A stretch of DNA of 64,000 nucleotides, from positions 1,302,001 through 1,366,000 of the forward strand of contig NZ_CP067394.1 of NCBI RefSeq assembly GCF_004210215.2. The letters are read 5' to 3'. Shown here in pieces: positions 44,909 through 54,324 of the stretch. Source of the stretch: Cryobacterium sp. SO1 (GTDB lineage: Bacteria; Actinomycetota; Actinomycetes; Actinomycetales; Microbacteriaceae). The notes under the pieces are model-generated. The model was not told the DNA's origin. It searched no databases and saw only the letters and a list, made by a program, of their open reading frames with translations. The stretch's first letter is position 1, and each line of letters starts with the position of its first letter. A program made the translations under genes and the position numbers.

Positions 44909-45501
44909 CCCTGATGGCGACAACCACACGAAAAACAGCCGTTCGCAGCACTGCGATCTTCACAGTCAGCACCTTCCTGGCTCTTCCCATCGCGGGATAC
45001 CTGAGTACAGCCGTCGTCGGTCGAGTCGACAACGTCATTTCCGCCCTGGCCGGGGGAGCCACGGTTGGGGCGATCGTCGGCCTGGCCCAAGCGCTGGGAA
45101 GCGGCCGCAGGCTCAACGCGCCCACCTGGATACTCGCAACCGCAATCGGCCTCAGCGTCGGAACCGTGCTCGGTACGCTCGCCGTCGACTTCCGAACAGG
45201 TCTGCCCGACCTGGCACTGCGTGGACTCCTCGCCGGCGCCACCGTCGGACTCGCACAATCGCTCGCCCTGCCATCCCGAACGCGCCTCCGGTGGATGTGG
45301 GTACCCGCGATTGCAGTCCTCACCTCCCTCGGCTGGACCGTGACTACCCTGACTGGCATCGACGTCGACCAGCAGTTCATCACCTTCGGTGCCAGTGGCG
45401 CGTTTGTCTACGCCGCACTCAGCGGCCTCACCCTGCTCGCCCTCCTGCCCGCCACAGAGAACTCGCGACCCAACACTGCGGAACTGGCGGCCCGACGATG
45501 A
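44905..45501 (+). CDS. Multi-pass membrane protein, unknown
   Basis: A 198-residue membrane protein rich in Gly/Ala helices (FTVSTFLALPIAGYL; ILATAIGLSVGTVLG; others). Start is GTG 44905, overlapping the preceding stop, or ATG 44914. Its stop overlaps the start of the interrupted epimerase gene (ATGA). Function unknown. Confidence 0.75.
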   Translation: MTLMATTTRKTAVRSTAIFTVSTFLALPIAGYLSTAVVGRVDNVISALAGGATVGAIVGLAQALGSGRRLNAPTWILATAIGLSVGTVLGTLAVDFRTGLPDLALRGLLAGATVGLAQSLALPSRTRLRWMWVPAIAVLTSLGWTVTTLTGIDVDQQFITFGASGAFVYAALSGLTLLALLPATENSRPNTAELAARR

Positions 45502-45582
45502 GCGCGACTGAGCACGTCATCTTCGGTGCCGGCGCTATCGGTTTGGCGACTCTTGACGCCCTCCAACGTCGCGGCATCCCCC
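45498..45582 (+). pseudogene. NAD(P)-dependent epimerase, N-terminal part (split by IS110)
   Basis: Reads MSATEHVIFGAGAIGLATLD then ALQRRGIP, a Rossmann motif GAGAIG, and is cut by the IS element. The frame resumes at 47045 with RIVDRSG, exactly where the protein should continue. Confidence 0.85.
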
Positions 45583-45589
45583 GTTACCT

Positions 45590-45772
45590 TGTAAGTAGCC
45601 CTTGAAGCTTGCTTCTGAAGGGTGTTGGCCTGTTAGGCCCGGCATGGTTGTTGCCCCCAGTCGTTAATGATCCGGGGGGTGTTGTCACCGGGCCTGACTG
45701 GCATTGGGTGATCGCTAATAGGGGCTCGACTGGAACTCGTTTCTGGGTCGAACGTAACGTGGATGCCGAGAC
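45590..45772 (+). ncRNA. Candidate bridge RNA of the IS110 element
   Basis: Lies in the left non-coding end of the element, where IS110 bridge RNAs are encoded. Visible stems: ccctt (near 45598-45602) with aaggg (near 45617-45621), ggcccgg/ccgggcc (about 45637-45643 and 45698-45704) enclosing a ccccc/ggggg stem, and tcgac/gtcga around 45728-45752. This order fits a 5' hairpin, a target-binding loop and a donor-binding loop. Confidence 0.6.
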
Positions 45773-47020
45773 TTGATGCCGTGGACAGGCCAACTAATCC
45801 GCATGGCTGACGGGAAACTCATGATTGAGAATTACGACAGCGTCGACGTGTTCATCGGTGTTGACGTTGGAAAAAGCGAACATCACGCGGTCGCTCTGGA
45901 CCGCTCTGGGAAACGCCTCTATGACAAAGCGCTCCCCAATGACGAGGCAAGACTGCGCGCCGTGATCCAGAAACTCAAGGTCCGCGGGCAGGTCCTTCTG
46001 GTCGTCGACCAGCCCGAAACAGTCGGCGCTCTGCCCGTCGCCGTCGCTTATGCCGAAGGCATCCTCGTGGCCTATTTGCCCGGGCTGGCTATGCGTCGCA
46101 TCGCCGACTTGCACCCCGGTGAGGCAAAGACGGATGCCCGCGACGCGGCCATCATCGCCGAAGCTGCCCGCACCCTCCCGCACGCTCTGCGCCCGCTGCG
46201 CCTTGAAGACGAGCAGATCGCTGAACTATCGATGCTGTGCGGATTCGACGATGACATCGTCGGCCAGATGACCGCCACCAGCAACCGGATCCGGGGGCTG
46301 CTGATGCAGATCCACCCAGCGTTGGAGCGGGTACTGGGCCCGCACCTCGACCACCCGGCCGTCCTGGATCTCCTCCAGAAATACCCGACACCGACAGCAC
46401 TGACGGCCGCCGGGAGGGTCCGGGTCGGCAACCGCCTCATCAAGCTCGCGCCACGGATGGGCCGCCGCTTAGCAGAGGAAATCTTCCAGGCGCTCTCCGA
46501 GCAGACCGTCATCGTTGGTGGCACCCACGCCACACGCGCCGTGCTGCCGCGCCTCGCCGAGCAGCTCAGCACGCTCCACCGCCAACGCACCGAAATTGCC
46601 GTCGAGGTCGCCGAGCTCGTCGACGCCAACCCACTGGAACCGATCATCACGAGCATGCCCGGGGTCGGTGTGAGGACCGCCGCCCGTGTCATCACCGAGA
46701 TCTCCGGCAAGGAGTTCGCCACCGCCGGCCACCTCGCTTCCTACGCCGGCCTGGCGCCGGTCACCAGACGCTCCGGATCATCCATCCGAGGCGAGCACCC
46801 CTCACGGCGTGGCAACAAAGTCCTCAAACGCACGCTGTTCCTCTCCGCCTTCGCGGCCCTCAGCGACCCCGTCTCACGCACCTACTACGACCGCAAGATC
46901 GCCCAAGGTAAACGCCATAACCAAGCCCTCATAGCCCTCGCCCGCCGACGCTGTGACGTGCTCTACGCCATGCTCCGCGATGGCACGCTCTACGAAAACA
47001 AAACCCCCATCAAGACTTGA
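45773..47020 (+). CDS. IS110-family transposase (DEDD recombinase)
   Basis: A 415-residue protein. The N-terminal DEDD domain shows D in FIGVDVGKSEHHAVALD, the Asp in VLLVVDQPET, and KTDARDAAIIAE; the C-terminal Tnp_20 domain has the helix-hairpin SMPGVGVRTAARVITEI and the Ser in RSGSSIRGEHPSRRGN. Both domains are complete, so it may be active. Start ATG 45773; a later ATG at 45803 is also possible. Confidence 0.93.
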   Translation: MMPWTGQLIRMADGKLMIENYDSVDVFIGVDVGKSEHHAVALDRSGKRLYDKALPNDEARLRAVIQKLKVRGQVLLVVDQPETVGALPVAVAYAEGILVAYLPGLAMRRIADLHPGEAKTDARDAAIIAEAARTLPHALRPLRLEDEQIAELSMLCGFDDDIVGQMTATSNRIRGLLMQIHPALERVLGPHLDHPAVLDLLQKYPTPTALTAAGRVRVGNRLIKLAPRMGRRLAEEIFQALSEQTVIVGGTHATRAVLPRLAEQLSTLHRQRTEIAVEVAELVDANPLEPIITSMPGVGVRTAARVITEISGKEFATAGHLASYAGLAPVTRRSGSSIRGEHPSRRGNKVLKRTLFLSAFAALSDPVSRTYYDRKIAQGKRHNQALIALARRRCDVLYAMLRDGTLYENKTPIKT

Positions 47021-47044
47021 CGAAACACATAGGGGCACCCCCCC

Positions 47045-47741
47045 CGCATCGTCGACCGCTCCGGCACCGCCTGTGTGCACGACGGCGTCGAAGTGGTGGG
47101 CGGAGACGCCAGCGACCTCGCATTCGCCCTAGCCGTGACAGCCGGGGCGCGAGTCATCTACCAGACCCTCAACCCGCCCTATGCAGAGTGGGCGGAGAAG
47201 TTCCCTGGCCTACAGCGATCCGTCCTGCACGCAGCGCAGGCACACGGCGCCCGACTCGTGAGCATGGAGAACGTCTACATGTACGGCCGGCCCAATGGGC
47301 AGCCCCTCACCGAGAACCGAGCCCACAACGCGCACACCAAGAAAGGGAAGATCCGCTCGACGATGGCCGTCGAACTCCTCGAAGCGCACCGCCTAGGAAA
47401 CATGGAAGCGACGATTGGCCGAGCATCCGACTATTTCGGACCTCGAGGGGGAGCCCAGTCACACCTCGGCGACCGTCTGTTCCCTGCGGCGATCGCCGGC
47501 CGGACCGCTGCAGTTCTCGGCGACCTCGACCAGCCGCACACCTACACGTATATCCCCGACATCGGCGAAGGGCTGGCAGTGCTCGGCGAGCATCCGGAGG
47601 CCCCCGGTCGAGCGTGGCACCTGCCCAACGACCGTGAGACGCACACCACCCGCGAACTGGACGACATCGTCTACCGCCAGCTCGGCCATCCGCGATCGAA
47701 GGTGCGATCGATGCCACCTGCAATCCTGCGAGCAATCGCGC
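47045..47741 (+). pseudogene. NAD(P)-dependent epimerase, C-terminal part, truncated
   Basis: Continues the split gene: RIVDRSGTACVHDGVEVVGGDASDLAF ... LTENRAHNAHTKKGKIR ... HTYTYIPDIGEGLAVLG, with the SDR Tyr/Lys region (VYMYGR). Similarity ends near LRAIA at about 47741; the last ~60 residues of the family are missing, so the gene is broken at both places. Confidence 0.82.
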
Positions 47742-47859
47742 CATCGTGCACGCGCGGCCGAACGCGGGTCCCTGAACCCGGTGGGGATCAGCAACCCGCG
47801 TCGACAACGGATGCGGCGAAGCCGTCAGCGTCGGCTACTCGTCCGTCGCTATGGAGTTG

Positions 47860-49644
47860 TTACTTTCCGCTCGTGAGTTCGAAGCTGCCCTGTGCGGGTT
47901 CGAACTTCGCCGCGGCGAACTGGAGATACAGGTCGAGATACGCGGCGCGGTCGCCCTGGGTTGCAGTGTCCTCTGAGGGGTTGTCGAGCGGTAGCGTCAG
48001 CGAGGTGTGGGACAGACGGATCTCCTCGCCGCTGGGGGAAACGATCCAGTCGTTGCTTCGGTGCGGGTTCGCTCCTGAAGGCGCGATCGTGCCGATCTCG
48101 ATGGCGAGCTGATGGCCTTCGGCCAGTGTCCAGTCGGTCGACCTCAGTTCGATGGTTCCATCTCCGGGGCGAACGGCCGTGGCCTGTTCGTTGATCCAGG
48201 TGGCGGTGCCATCGGGGGCCACGTCGTAGAGCCGGATCATCGCATTGCCGTGTCCCTCGGCGGTGAATTTCAACTCGGGGGTGCCGGTCATTCGCGTCGG
48301 CTTAGTTACGGGTTCCGACCAGGTGAGGTAGCTGTTTGAATCCTTGCCAACGTCGGCCGTCCGTTCGGCGCCGTCATCGATGTAACTGGCGTCGTCGAGC
48401 TTGACCTCTTGCACACGATCCGTGGACGGCCATGTCTCCTCCCCGCGCCAGGTGCCGGTGTTGTCCTGCACAGCGAACGACGGCACGTCGGTGGCTGGCT
48501 CGGCGTCTTTGAGGTGCTCGTCGTAGAACGCGAAGACCTCGTCGTACCAGCCCGCCCGGCCCATCTTGAGCGCGCCGGTTGCCGGATCGACATCGTTGCC
48601 ACGCACGTGGTCCCACGGCCCGAGCCAGCCACGCTCAGGTCCCTCGTGGTTTTCGAGGTACTCCTGGATTGCTTCGGGCTCGGTGTTCCACTCTGTGAGG
48701 CCCTGCGTAAGGAAAAGGGGAGTATCGGTTCCCTTCGCAAGAGACGCGAAATCGCGCTCGTCCCAGTACGCGGAGTCGGTCGAGCGCAAGTCGCTCTGAT
48801 ATTGGAGAGTGCAGAGGTAGTCGATGGCGGCAGCGTTGTCTTTGTAACGCTGTTCGTCATCCGGCATGCCCTGTAGGAACGACATCGTCATGTAGATCGT
48901 TCCGATGCTGGTGATGGTCTCCCGAGGAATGCCACCTGACCAGAAGTTTCGTTCCATGTCCCAGATGGGCTCCTGGGCGACGACTGCTCCGAGCTGGTCG
49001 AGATCGAGGTTGTTGCCGATAAGCCCGGTGATCGCGTCGTAGGACTTGCCGTACATGCCCACTTTCCCCGTCGACCATGGCTGAGCGGCAGCCCATTCAA
49101 CTGCGGCGGTTACGTCGGCTCGCTCGCCTGGGCCGCCGAGATCCTGGCAGCCTGTCGAACCGCCGAAACCGCGGCCGTCAACGAGCACCACAGCGTATCC
49201 CCGTTCGAGAGCTCCACCTTCTGTGATCAGGTCGTTGAACCGGTCGTTAGGTCCCGCTTGCGCGTAGTCACCGTCCTCGAGCGAGCCGATGTGGGCAAAG
49301 TACGGTCCGACAGAGATGAGGGGCGTGACCTGGTCGCCCTCTTGAAATCCCTCGGGGAGGAGGACGTCGGCATGCAGTTCGGTCTCCGAGTCGTCGGCAG
49401 ACGGGAAGTAGTGTTGCGTCCACGACGCGCCCTCCGGAACGCGCGGGTTTTCGTCGTGCGTCACGCCCTCCCCGCCGGTGGCCTCGGTGGCCAGCGTAGA
49501 TCGGCTGGCGTTCGAGCCAGTGGAGATCATCGTGGTATCGATTTTCTGGCTGGCGAGCGTTGCCAGTCCACGATCCGCAGCCTGTGTCGGGCTGGAGGTA
49601 CAGCCCGCGATGACTAAGAGGGAAGCTATGGCCGTGACGGCCAT
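47860..49644 (-). CDS. Secreted lipoprotein hydrolase of the S15/CocE (X-Pro dipeptidyl-peptidase) family
   Basis: A 594-residue protein. A lipobox LLVIAGC follows the start at ATG 49644 (GGAGGAGG six bases upstream; the basic n-region RKRWRRP lies before it, so a start further upstream is possible). The alpha/beta-hydrolase has the nucleophile Ser in GMYGKSYDA (about residue 202), DGRGFGGSTG and the C-terminal jelly-roll domain typical of CocE/S15 enzymes (RLYDVAPDGTATWIN). Probably hydrolyses peptides or esters outside the cell. Confidence 0.87.
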   Translation of the reverse strand: MAVTAIASLLVIAGCTSSPTQAADRGLATLASQKIDTTMISTGSNASRSTLATEATGGEGVTHDENPRVPEGASWTQHYFPSADDSETELHADVLLPEGFQEGDQVTPLISVGPYFAHIGSLEDGDYAQAGPNDRFNDLITEGGALERGYAVVLVDGRGFGGSTGCQDLGGPGERADVTAAVEWAAAQPWSTGKVGMYGKSYDAITGLIGNNLDLDQLGAVVAQEPIWDMERNFWSGGIPRETITSIGTIYMTMSFLQGMPDDEQRYKDNAAAIDYLCTLQYQSDLRSTDSAYWDERDFASLAKGTDTPLFLTQGLTEWNTEPEAIQEYLENHEGPERGWLGPWDHVRGNDVDPATGALKMGRAGWYDEVFAFYDEHLKDAEPATDVPSFAVQDNTGTWRGEETWPSTDRVQEVKLDDASYIDDGAERTADVGKDSNSYLTWSEPVTKPTRMTGTPELKFTAEGHGNAMIRLYDVAPDGTATWINEQATAVRPGDGTIELRSTDWTLAEGHQLAIEIGTIAPSGANPHRSNDWIVSPSGEEIRLSHTSLTLPLDNPSEDTATQGDRAAYLDLYLQFAAAKFEPAQGSFELTSGK

Positions 49645-50086
49645 CACCGGCCTCCTCCATCGTTTACGGGTGTCGTTGCTGCGTTGACTCTGCTCGGTGT
49701 CCTCGCTGCGAGTTATCAACGTTTGGCGTCGATCGAGCCGGTGGTGATTTCGACGGTTTTTGTGGAGGGTAGGACGAGGGCGGGGTCGATCAGCCCTGGG
49801 CGGTCCGCATTCATGGTGTTCCTTTTGTGTGGGCCCTCGTACGCGCTGCTGTGTTCGCGGCCGTGCCGGAAAGGGCGCTGACAACTGCTTCTGATGTGTC
49901 GATGGTTGTTGCGATCCATGACAACTGAATGAAACGCCATGTTCCTGCCACAGGGTCAAGCGATTGCGCTGAAGACCACCGCATGTCATCGCGGGCGCTT
50001 TCTCGCTGGCACATCCTCAATGCGCCACGTTCCCTAAAGCCAGAACCTCCAGCGGGTCACGGGTTCAAGGGAACCGAGCTCAGCGA
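49645..50086. other. Intergenic region with att-like remnant
   Basis: About 440 bases without a supported gene. Bases 50036-50069 match 34084-34117 (att and its left flank) at 28 of 34 positions. Confidence 0.5.
50036..50069 (+). repeat. Degenerate att-like sequence
   Basis: Matches the att flank gccagaacc and the T-arm bases ggttcaa of the tRNA-Pro-derived att. Possible right end of a third, older island segment (34.1-50.1 kb). Confidence 0.45.
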
Positions 50087-51988
50087 CTAGATCCCGCTCA
50101 GCGCTTCCTCATCCGCCGCAACATTCTTCTGCACGGCGAACTGGGTCCGGTGCAATTCCTCGTACCGCCCACCCATAGCCAGCAGTTCCTCGTGCGTACC
50201 GCGCTCCACGATCGAGCCGTCCTCAACCACGAGGATCAGGTCCGCGCTGCGGATGGTGGAGAGGCGGTGTGCGATCACCATCGCCGTGCGTCCCTCGAGC
50301 GCCTCGCTGAGCGCCGCCTGCACGGCGGCCTCAGACGTGGAGTCCAGCGCCGCCGTCGCCTCGTCGAGGATGACGACGCGCGGCTGGGCGAGCAGGAGCC
50401 TCGCGATGGTCATCCGCTGGCGCTCACCTCCGGAGAGCCGGTAGCCACGCTCGCCCACCATGGTGTCCAGCTGGTCCGGCAGGGACCGGATGAGCGGCTC
50501 GAGCCGCGCACGGCGGACGGCGTCCCACACTTCGTCGTCGGATGCCTCCGGCCTTGCGAGGCGCAGGTTGGAGAGGATGGTCTCGTGGAACAGGTGGCCG
50601 TCTTGCGTCACCATGCCCAGGGTGTGCCGCATGGAGGCGAAGGTGACGTCGCGGACATCCGTGCCCGCGAGGCGTACGGCGCCGGTGTCGACGTCGTACA
50701 GGCGCGAGAGGAGCTGCGCAATGGTGGACTTGCCGGCACCGGACGAACCAACGAGGGCAACGGTCTGCCCCGGCTCGATCCTGAAGGAGACGCCGTGCAG
50801 CACCTCCTCGCCGCCGCGGGTGTCTAGCGTGGCAACCTCCTCGAGAGAGGCGAGGGACACTTTGTCCGCGGACGGGTAGGCGAAGCGGACTTTGTCGAAC
50901 TCGACGGACACCTGGCCGTCGGGCACGGCGACCGCGTCGGGCTTCTCCTTGATGAGCGGGTCGAGGTCCAGTATCTCGAAGACGCGCTCGAAGCTGACCA
51001 CCGCGCTCATGATCTCCACCCGGGCGTTTGCGAGGCTGGTCAGCGGCGCGTAGAGGCGGGTGAGGAGGAGCGCCAGGGTGACCACATCACCGGTATTCAG
51101 CTGGCCGGCGAGTGCGAGGGAGCCGCCGAGCCCGTACACGAGCGCGAGGGCGAGAGCGGAGACGAGCATTAGTGCGGTGAAGAAGACGAACTGCAGCATC
51201 GCGGTGCGCACCCCGATGTCGCGGACGCGGGCGGCGCGGACACGGAACTCCTCGGCCTCTTCGTCGGGCCGGCCGAACAGCTTGACGAGGGTGGCGCCGG
51301 GTGCCGAGAAGCGCTCGGTCATCTGTGTGCTCATGGCGGAATTGTGATCGGCGGCCTCGCGGCGCAGCGCGGCGAGGCGGCTGCCCATGCGGCGGGCGGG
51401 TATCAGGAAGATGGGGAGCATGATCACGGCGAGAACCGTCACGAGCCAGGACGTGCTGAGCATGACCATCAGGGTGAGGATCAGCGCCACGAGGTTCGTG
51501 ACCACGCCGGACAGCGTGCCGCTGAAGGCCTGCTGAGCGCCGATCACATCGTTGTTGAGGCGGCTCACGAGGGCGCCCGTGCGCGTGCGGGTGAAGAACG
51601 CGATCGGCATCTTCTGCACGTGGTTGAAGACGGCGGTGCGGAGGTCCAGGATCACGCCTTCGCCGATCCGCGCCGAGTACCAGCGCGTAACGAGTGACAC
51701 GCCGGCGTCGGCCACGGCCACCAGGGCGATGACAACGGCGAGCCAAACGATTGTGCTGACCGCGCCCTGGGCGACGATGACGTCGACCACCTGGCCGGCG
51801 AGCACCGGCGTCGCGACCGCGAGGAAGGCTCCCACGGTGGAGAGGGTGATGAAGATCAGCAGCTTGGACCGGTAGGGCACCGCGAACGTCAGGATCCGCC
51901 GAACGGACTCACGGGAGAAGCCGTGTTTGCCGTCCCTGGCGGTAGAGATCTTGTACAGCGAGCTCCAGGCCGCGCCTTCCATGCTCAT
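50087..51988 (-). CDS. ABC-type multidrug/lipid exporter, fused membrane and ATPase domains
   Basis: A 633-residue half transporter. Six membrane helices (about residues 30-320) precede an ATPase domain with Walker A VGSSGAGKST, signature LSGGERQRMTIARLL and Walker B VVILDEATAAL. The ATG at 51988 follows GGAAGGAA; the frame is open further upstream but lacks coding character. Probably works as a homodimer; substrate unknown. Confidence 0.93.
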   Translation of the reverse strand: MSMEGAAWSSLYKISTARDGKHGFSRESVRRILTFAVPYRSKLLIFITLSTVGAFLAVATPVLAGQVVDVIVAQGAVSTIVWLAVVIALVAVADAGVSLVTRWYSARIGEGVILDLRTAVFNHVQKMPIAFFTRTRTGALVSRLNNDVIGAQQAFSGTLSGVVTNLVALILTLMVMLSTSWLVTVLAVIMLPIFLIPARRMGSRLAALRREAADHNSAMSTQMTERFSAPGATLVKLFGRPDEEAEEFRVRAARVRDIGVRTAMLQFVFFTALMLVSALALALVYGLGGSLALAGQLNTGDVVTLALLLTRLYAPLTSLANARVEIMSAVVSFERVFEILDLDPLIKEKPDAVAVPDGQVSVEFDKVRFAYPSADKVSLASLEEVATLDTRGGEEVLHGVSFRIEPGQTVALVGSSGAGKSTIAQLLSRLYDVDTGAVRLAGTDVRDVTFASMRHTLGMVTQDGHLFHETILSNLRLARPEASDDEVWDAVRRARLEPLIRSLPDQLDTMVGERGYRLSGGERQRMTIARLLLAQPRVVILDEATAALDSTSEAAVQAALSEALEGRTAMVIAHRLSTIRSADLILVVEDGSIVERGTHEELLAMGGRYEELHRTQFAVQKNVAADEEALSGI

Positions 51989-52202
51989 TGAGGTTCCTTC
52001 CGTGGGCACCAGACTCAGCTTAGATGGCGGGTTGCCCGAGCTTTGCGACGCGGCTGCCGAGGTGACGAGCGGTTCGCCGGTCAGCGTCACGTCGGGTCCG
52101 CGGTCAGTCCACGACTGTCGCCGAGCGCCCACGATGGGGTGTCCCGCGCCCGTTAGAGGCAAGGACCGCATCCACCCAACGTTGATCGTGACGGAAGAAT
52201 CG

Positions 52203-52646
52203 ATGGACAAGAGTATCTTTGAGGAGCGGCTGAATGGTTCGGCGGCGTGCTCGGGGGGAGGACACATAGTGGTGGATCCGGTTGCTGCAAACGAGGCAAA
52301 GCTCAGCATAGAAATGAGTGCTGACGGGCTGATCCATCTGCGCTGGCTGCCCGGGGTTCACGTTCAGGTTGAGGACGCTCGGGCCGCGATGGCGAAAGTC
52401 AACGAGGTCTGCCAGCAGGAAGAGCATCCCATGCTCGTCGACATGGCAGCAGTCGGTTCGGTTAGCCGTGAGGCCAGGGCGGTTTGGTCCATTCCCTGCA
52501 GCGCCTCGCGCATTGCTCTGTTGGGCGAATCGCCTGTAGACCGGGTCCTGGCGAACTTCTTCCTCGGTGTGCACGTCCCGCCGTGTCCGACTCGTTTTTT
52601 TACATCGCGCAGCGCGGCCTTGGACTGGCTTAGTGTCCGTGAGTGA
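52203..52646 (+). CDS. STAS-like (DUF7793-type) protein
   Basis: A 147-residue SpoIIAA-like fold: LIHLRWLPGVHVQVEDARAAM, EHPMLVDMAAVGSVSREARAV, and SPVDRVLANFFLG with CPTRFFTSR. A divergent start ATG 52203 has GGAAGAA upstream; ATG 52317 would give only the core domain. It overlaps the start of the GGDEF-EAL gene, so the two are linked in one unit, suggesting a role in the same signalling. Confidence 0.75.
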   Translation: MDKSIFEERLNGSAACSGGGHIVVDPVAANEAKLSIEMSADGLIHLRWLPGVHVQVEDARAAMAKVNEVCQQEEHPMLVDMAAVGSVSREARAVWSIPCSASRIALLGESPVDRVLANFFLGVHVPPCPTRFFTSRSAALDWLSVRE

Positions 52647-54315
52647 GCGCCGGGAAGTGCCGCTGGATTCAGGACGTGACAGATCGATTCAGGGAGACCC
52701 CGGGGCAGCTGGCAGTTCTTCAGCTGGGGTCTGCACAGGGCCAGACTTCCTGTCGTGGACTGAACCTTTGGACGATATGAGCCCGGGAAAGGCCCCGGAG
52801 GACCCGCGCCTGCAGCAGTTGGTGGAGACCATTGTGCGGTTGGCTGCCGGTGAGCTGGACACACGCATGAAAGCTTCCGAACGTAGGGATGACATCGATG
52901 CTGTCATCACGGGTGTCAACCTGCTCGCGGAGGAACTTGACCATATTTACTCTGATCTGGAACTGCGGGTTGCCGAACGCACCGCCATGTTGGGGCGAGC
53001 GCAGGCTGAGCTGGAACAGATGGCCAAGACGGATGCCTTGACAGGCCTGGCGAATAGGACCCTGCTCAACGAGCGGATCCAGGAGGCAATCCTGGCCAGT
53101 TCGGACAGCGGGAAAGCCCCGGCCGTGCTGGTGCTGGATCTGGATTCTTTCAAGGCCATAAATGACACTCTGGGCCATGGTGCCGGTGACGCAGTGCTGG
53201 TCGAGGTGGCCAAGCGTCTCCGATCCGCCGTCAGGGCCACCGATACAGTGGCCCGTCTGGGTGGGGATGAATTCGCCATCGTCATCACCGAGGCCACGGA
53301 ACAGGAGATCCTGCAAATTGCGCACCGGGCATCCGAGCTACTGCAGGACAGCGTGCGTGTCGGAACCGAAACGGTTTGGGCAATGGCCAGCATCGGGGTT
53401 TGCATCGGCACGCCGGGGTATCCAGCCGAGGCGCTGATGCGCGATGCTGACATCGCCATGTATCAGGCGAAGGAGCAGGGTCGCAACAACGTCCAGCTCT
53501 TCCACCCCGATATGCTCGACGCTGTCCGGGAACGCTCGCGCATAACCGCCGAACTGCGCAGCGCTGTTGCCGGCGGCGAACTGGCACTGCGGTACCAGCC
53601 GGTGGTCGAATTGGCCTCCGGCAGGGTCATCGGTATCGAAGCCCTCCTTCGGTGGCATCATCCCGTGCGCGGAATCATCATGCCGGACAGCTTCATTCAC
53701 ATTGCGGAAGAAACCGGCCTGATCCAAGAGCTGGGGCGGTGGGTGCTGCATGAAGGAGTCGCCCAGATGAGACGCTGGAGCGAAACCGCACCTGACCTGA
53801 CGGACTTCCGTCTGCACATCAATCTCTCCGCCGCCGAACTGCTTCGCAGCGATCTGCTGGAGGACATCAGGGATACGCTGGACCGGTATCAGGTGGCTCC
53901 GCGGCGTTTGGTTTTGGAGATCACCGAGACCGTGTTGATGTCTAGGGGAACGGCGGAAGAACAGGTCTTCAGCGGGCTGCGGGACATGGGCGTGGGGCTG
54001 CAAATCGATGACTTCGGTACCGGCTATTCATCCATCAGCTATCTCCGGTCGCTTCCCGCGGACACGGTGAAGGTCGACCAATCCCTGATTCAGGACATGG
54101 GCTCGGACCCGCAGCAGCTGAAATTCATTGCTGCCATTCTTCAGCTGATTTCCTCTGCAGGACTGATAGCGATCGTGGAAGGCATCGAGACCGCCGAGCA
54201 GGCGATCCAGTTGCAGGCCATGGGTTGCCTGTACGGGCAAGGCTATTACTACAGCTACCCGCTGCCGCCCGCGAAGGTGCCGGATCGGCTCCGGAGTCTT
54301 ACGCAGCGTCAGTAG
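52639..54315 (+). CDS. GGDEF-EAL cyclic-di-GMP enzyme with HAMP-like linker
   Basis: A 558-residue protein. A HAMP-like helical segment (LQQLVETIVRLAAGELDTRM ... AVITGVNLLAEELD) is followed by a diguanylate cyclase with intact GGDEF and an EAL phosphodiesterase with EALLRW, ETVLM, DDFGTGYSS, KVDQSL and EGIE. Both active sites look complete, so it may make or break c-di-GMP. No membrane helix or sensor is visible. Start GTG 52639 or 52633. Confidence 0.93.
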   Translation: MSERREVPLDSGRDRSIQGDPGAAGSSSAGVCTGPDFLSWTEPLDDMSPGKAPEDPRLQQLVETIVRLAAGELDTRMKASERRDDIDAVITGVNLLAEELDHIYSDLELRVAERTAMLGRAQAELEQMAKTDALTGLANRTLLNERIQEAILASSDSGKAPAVLVLDLDSFKAINDTLGHGAGDAVLVEVAKRLRSAVRATDTVARLGGDEFAIVITEATEQEILQIAHRASELLQDSVRVGTETVWAMASIGVCIGTPGYPAEALMRDADIAMYQAKEQGRNNVQLFHPDMLDAVRERSRITAELRSAVAGGELALRYQPVVELASGRVIGIEALLRWHHPVRGIIMPDSFIHIAEETGLIQELGRWVLHEGVAQMRRWSETAPDLTDFRLHINLSAAELLRSDLLEDIRDTLDRYQVAPRRLVLEITETVLMSRGTAEEQVFSGLRDMGVGLQIDDFGTGYSSISYLRSLPADTVKVDQSLIQDMGSDPQQLKFIAAILQLISSAGLIAIVEGIETAEQAIQLQAMGCLYGQGYYYSYPLPPAKVPDRLRSLTQRQ

Positions 54316-54324
54316 AGTTAGGGC

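Larger units (their letters stand above)
45583..47044 (+). mobile_element. IS110-family insertion sequence inside an epimerase gene
   Basis: About 1.46 kb. The ends are set by the host reading frame, which joins at ggcatcccc/cgcatcgtc. There are no terminal inverted repeats or obvious target duplication, as expected for IS110. The non-coding left end (45583-45772) precedes the transposase. One or two bases either way are uncertain because of a run of C at both junctions. Confidence 0.85.

Noticed and set aside
47741..48112. Continuation of the epimerase frame to 48112
   Set aside because: After about 47741 the translation no longer resembles the family and runs antisense into the S15 hydrolase gene.
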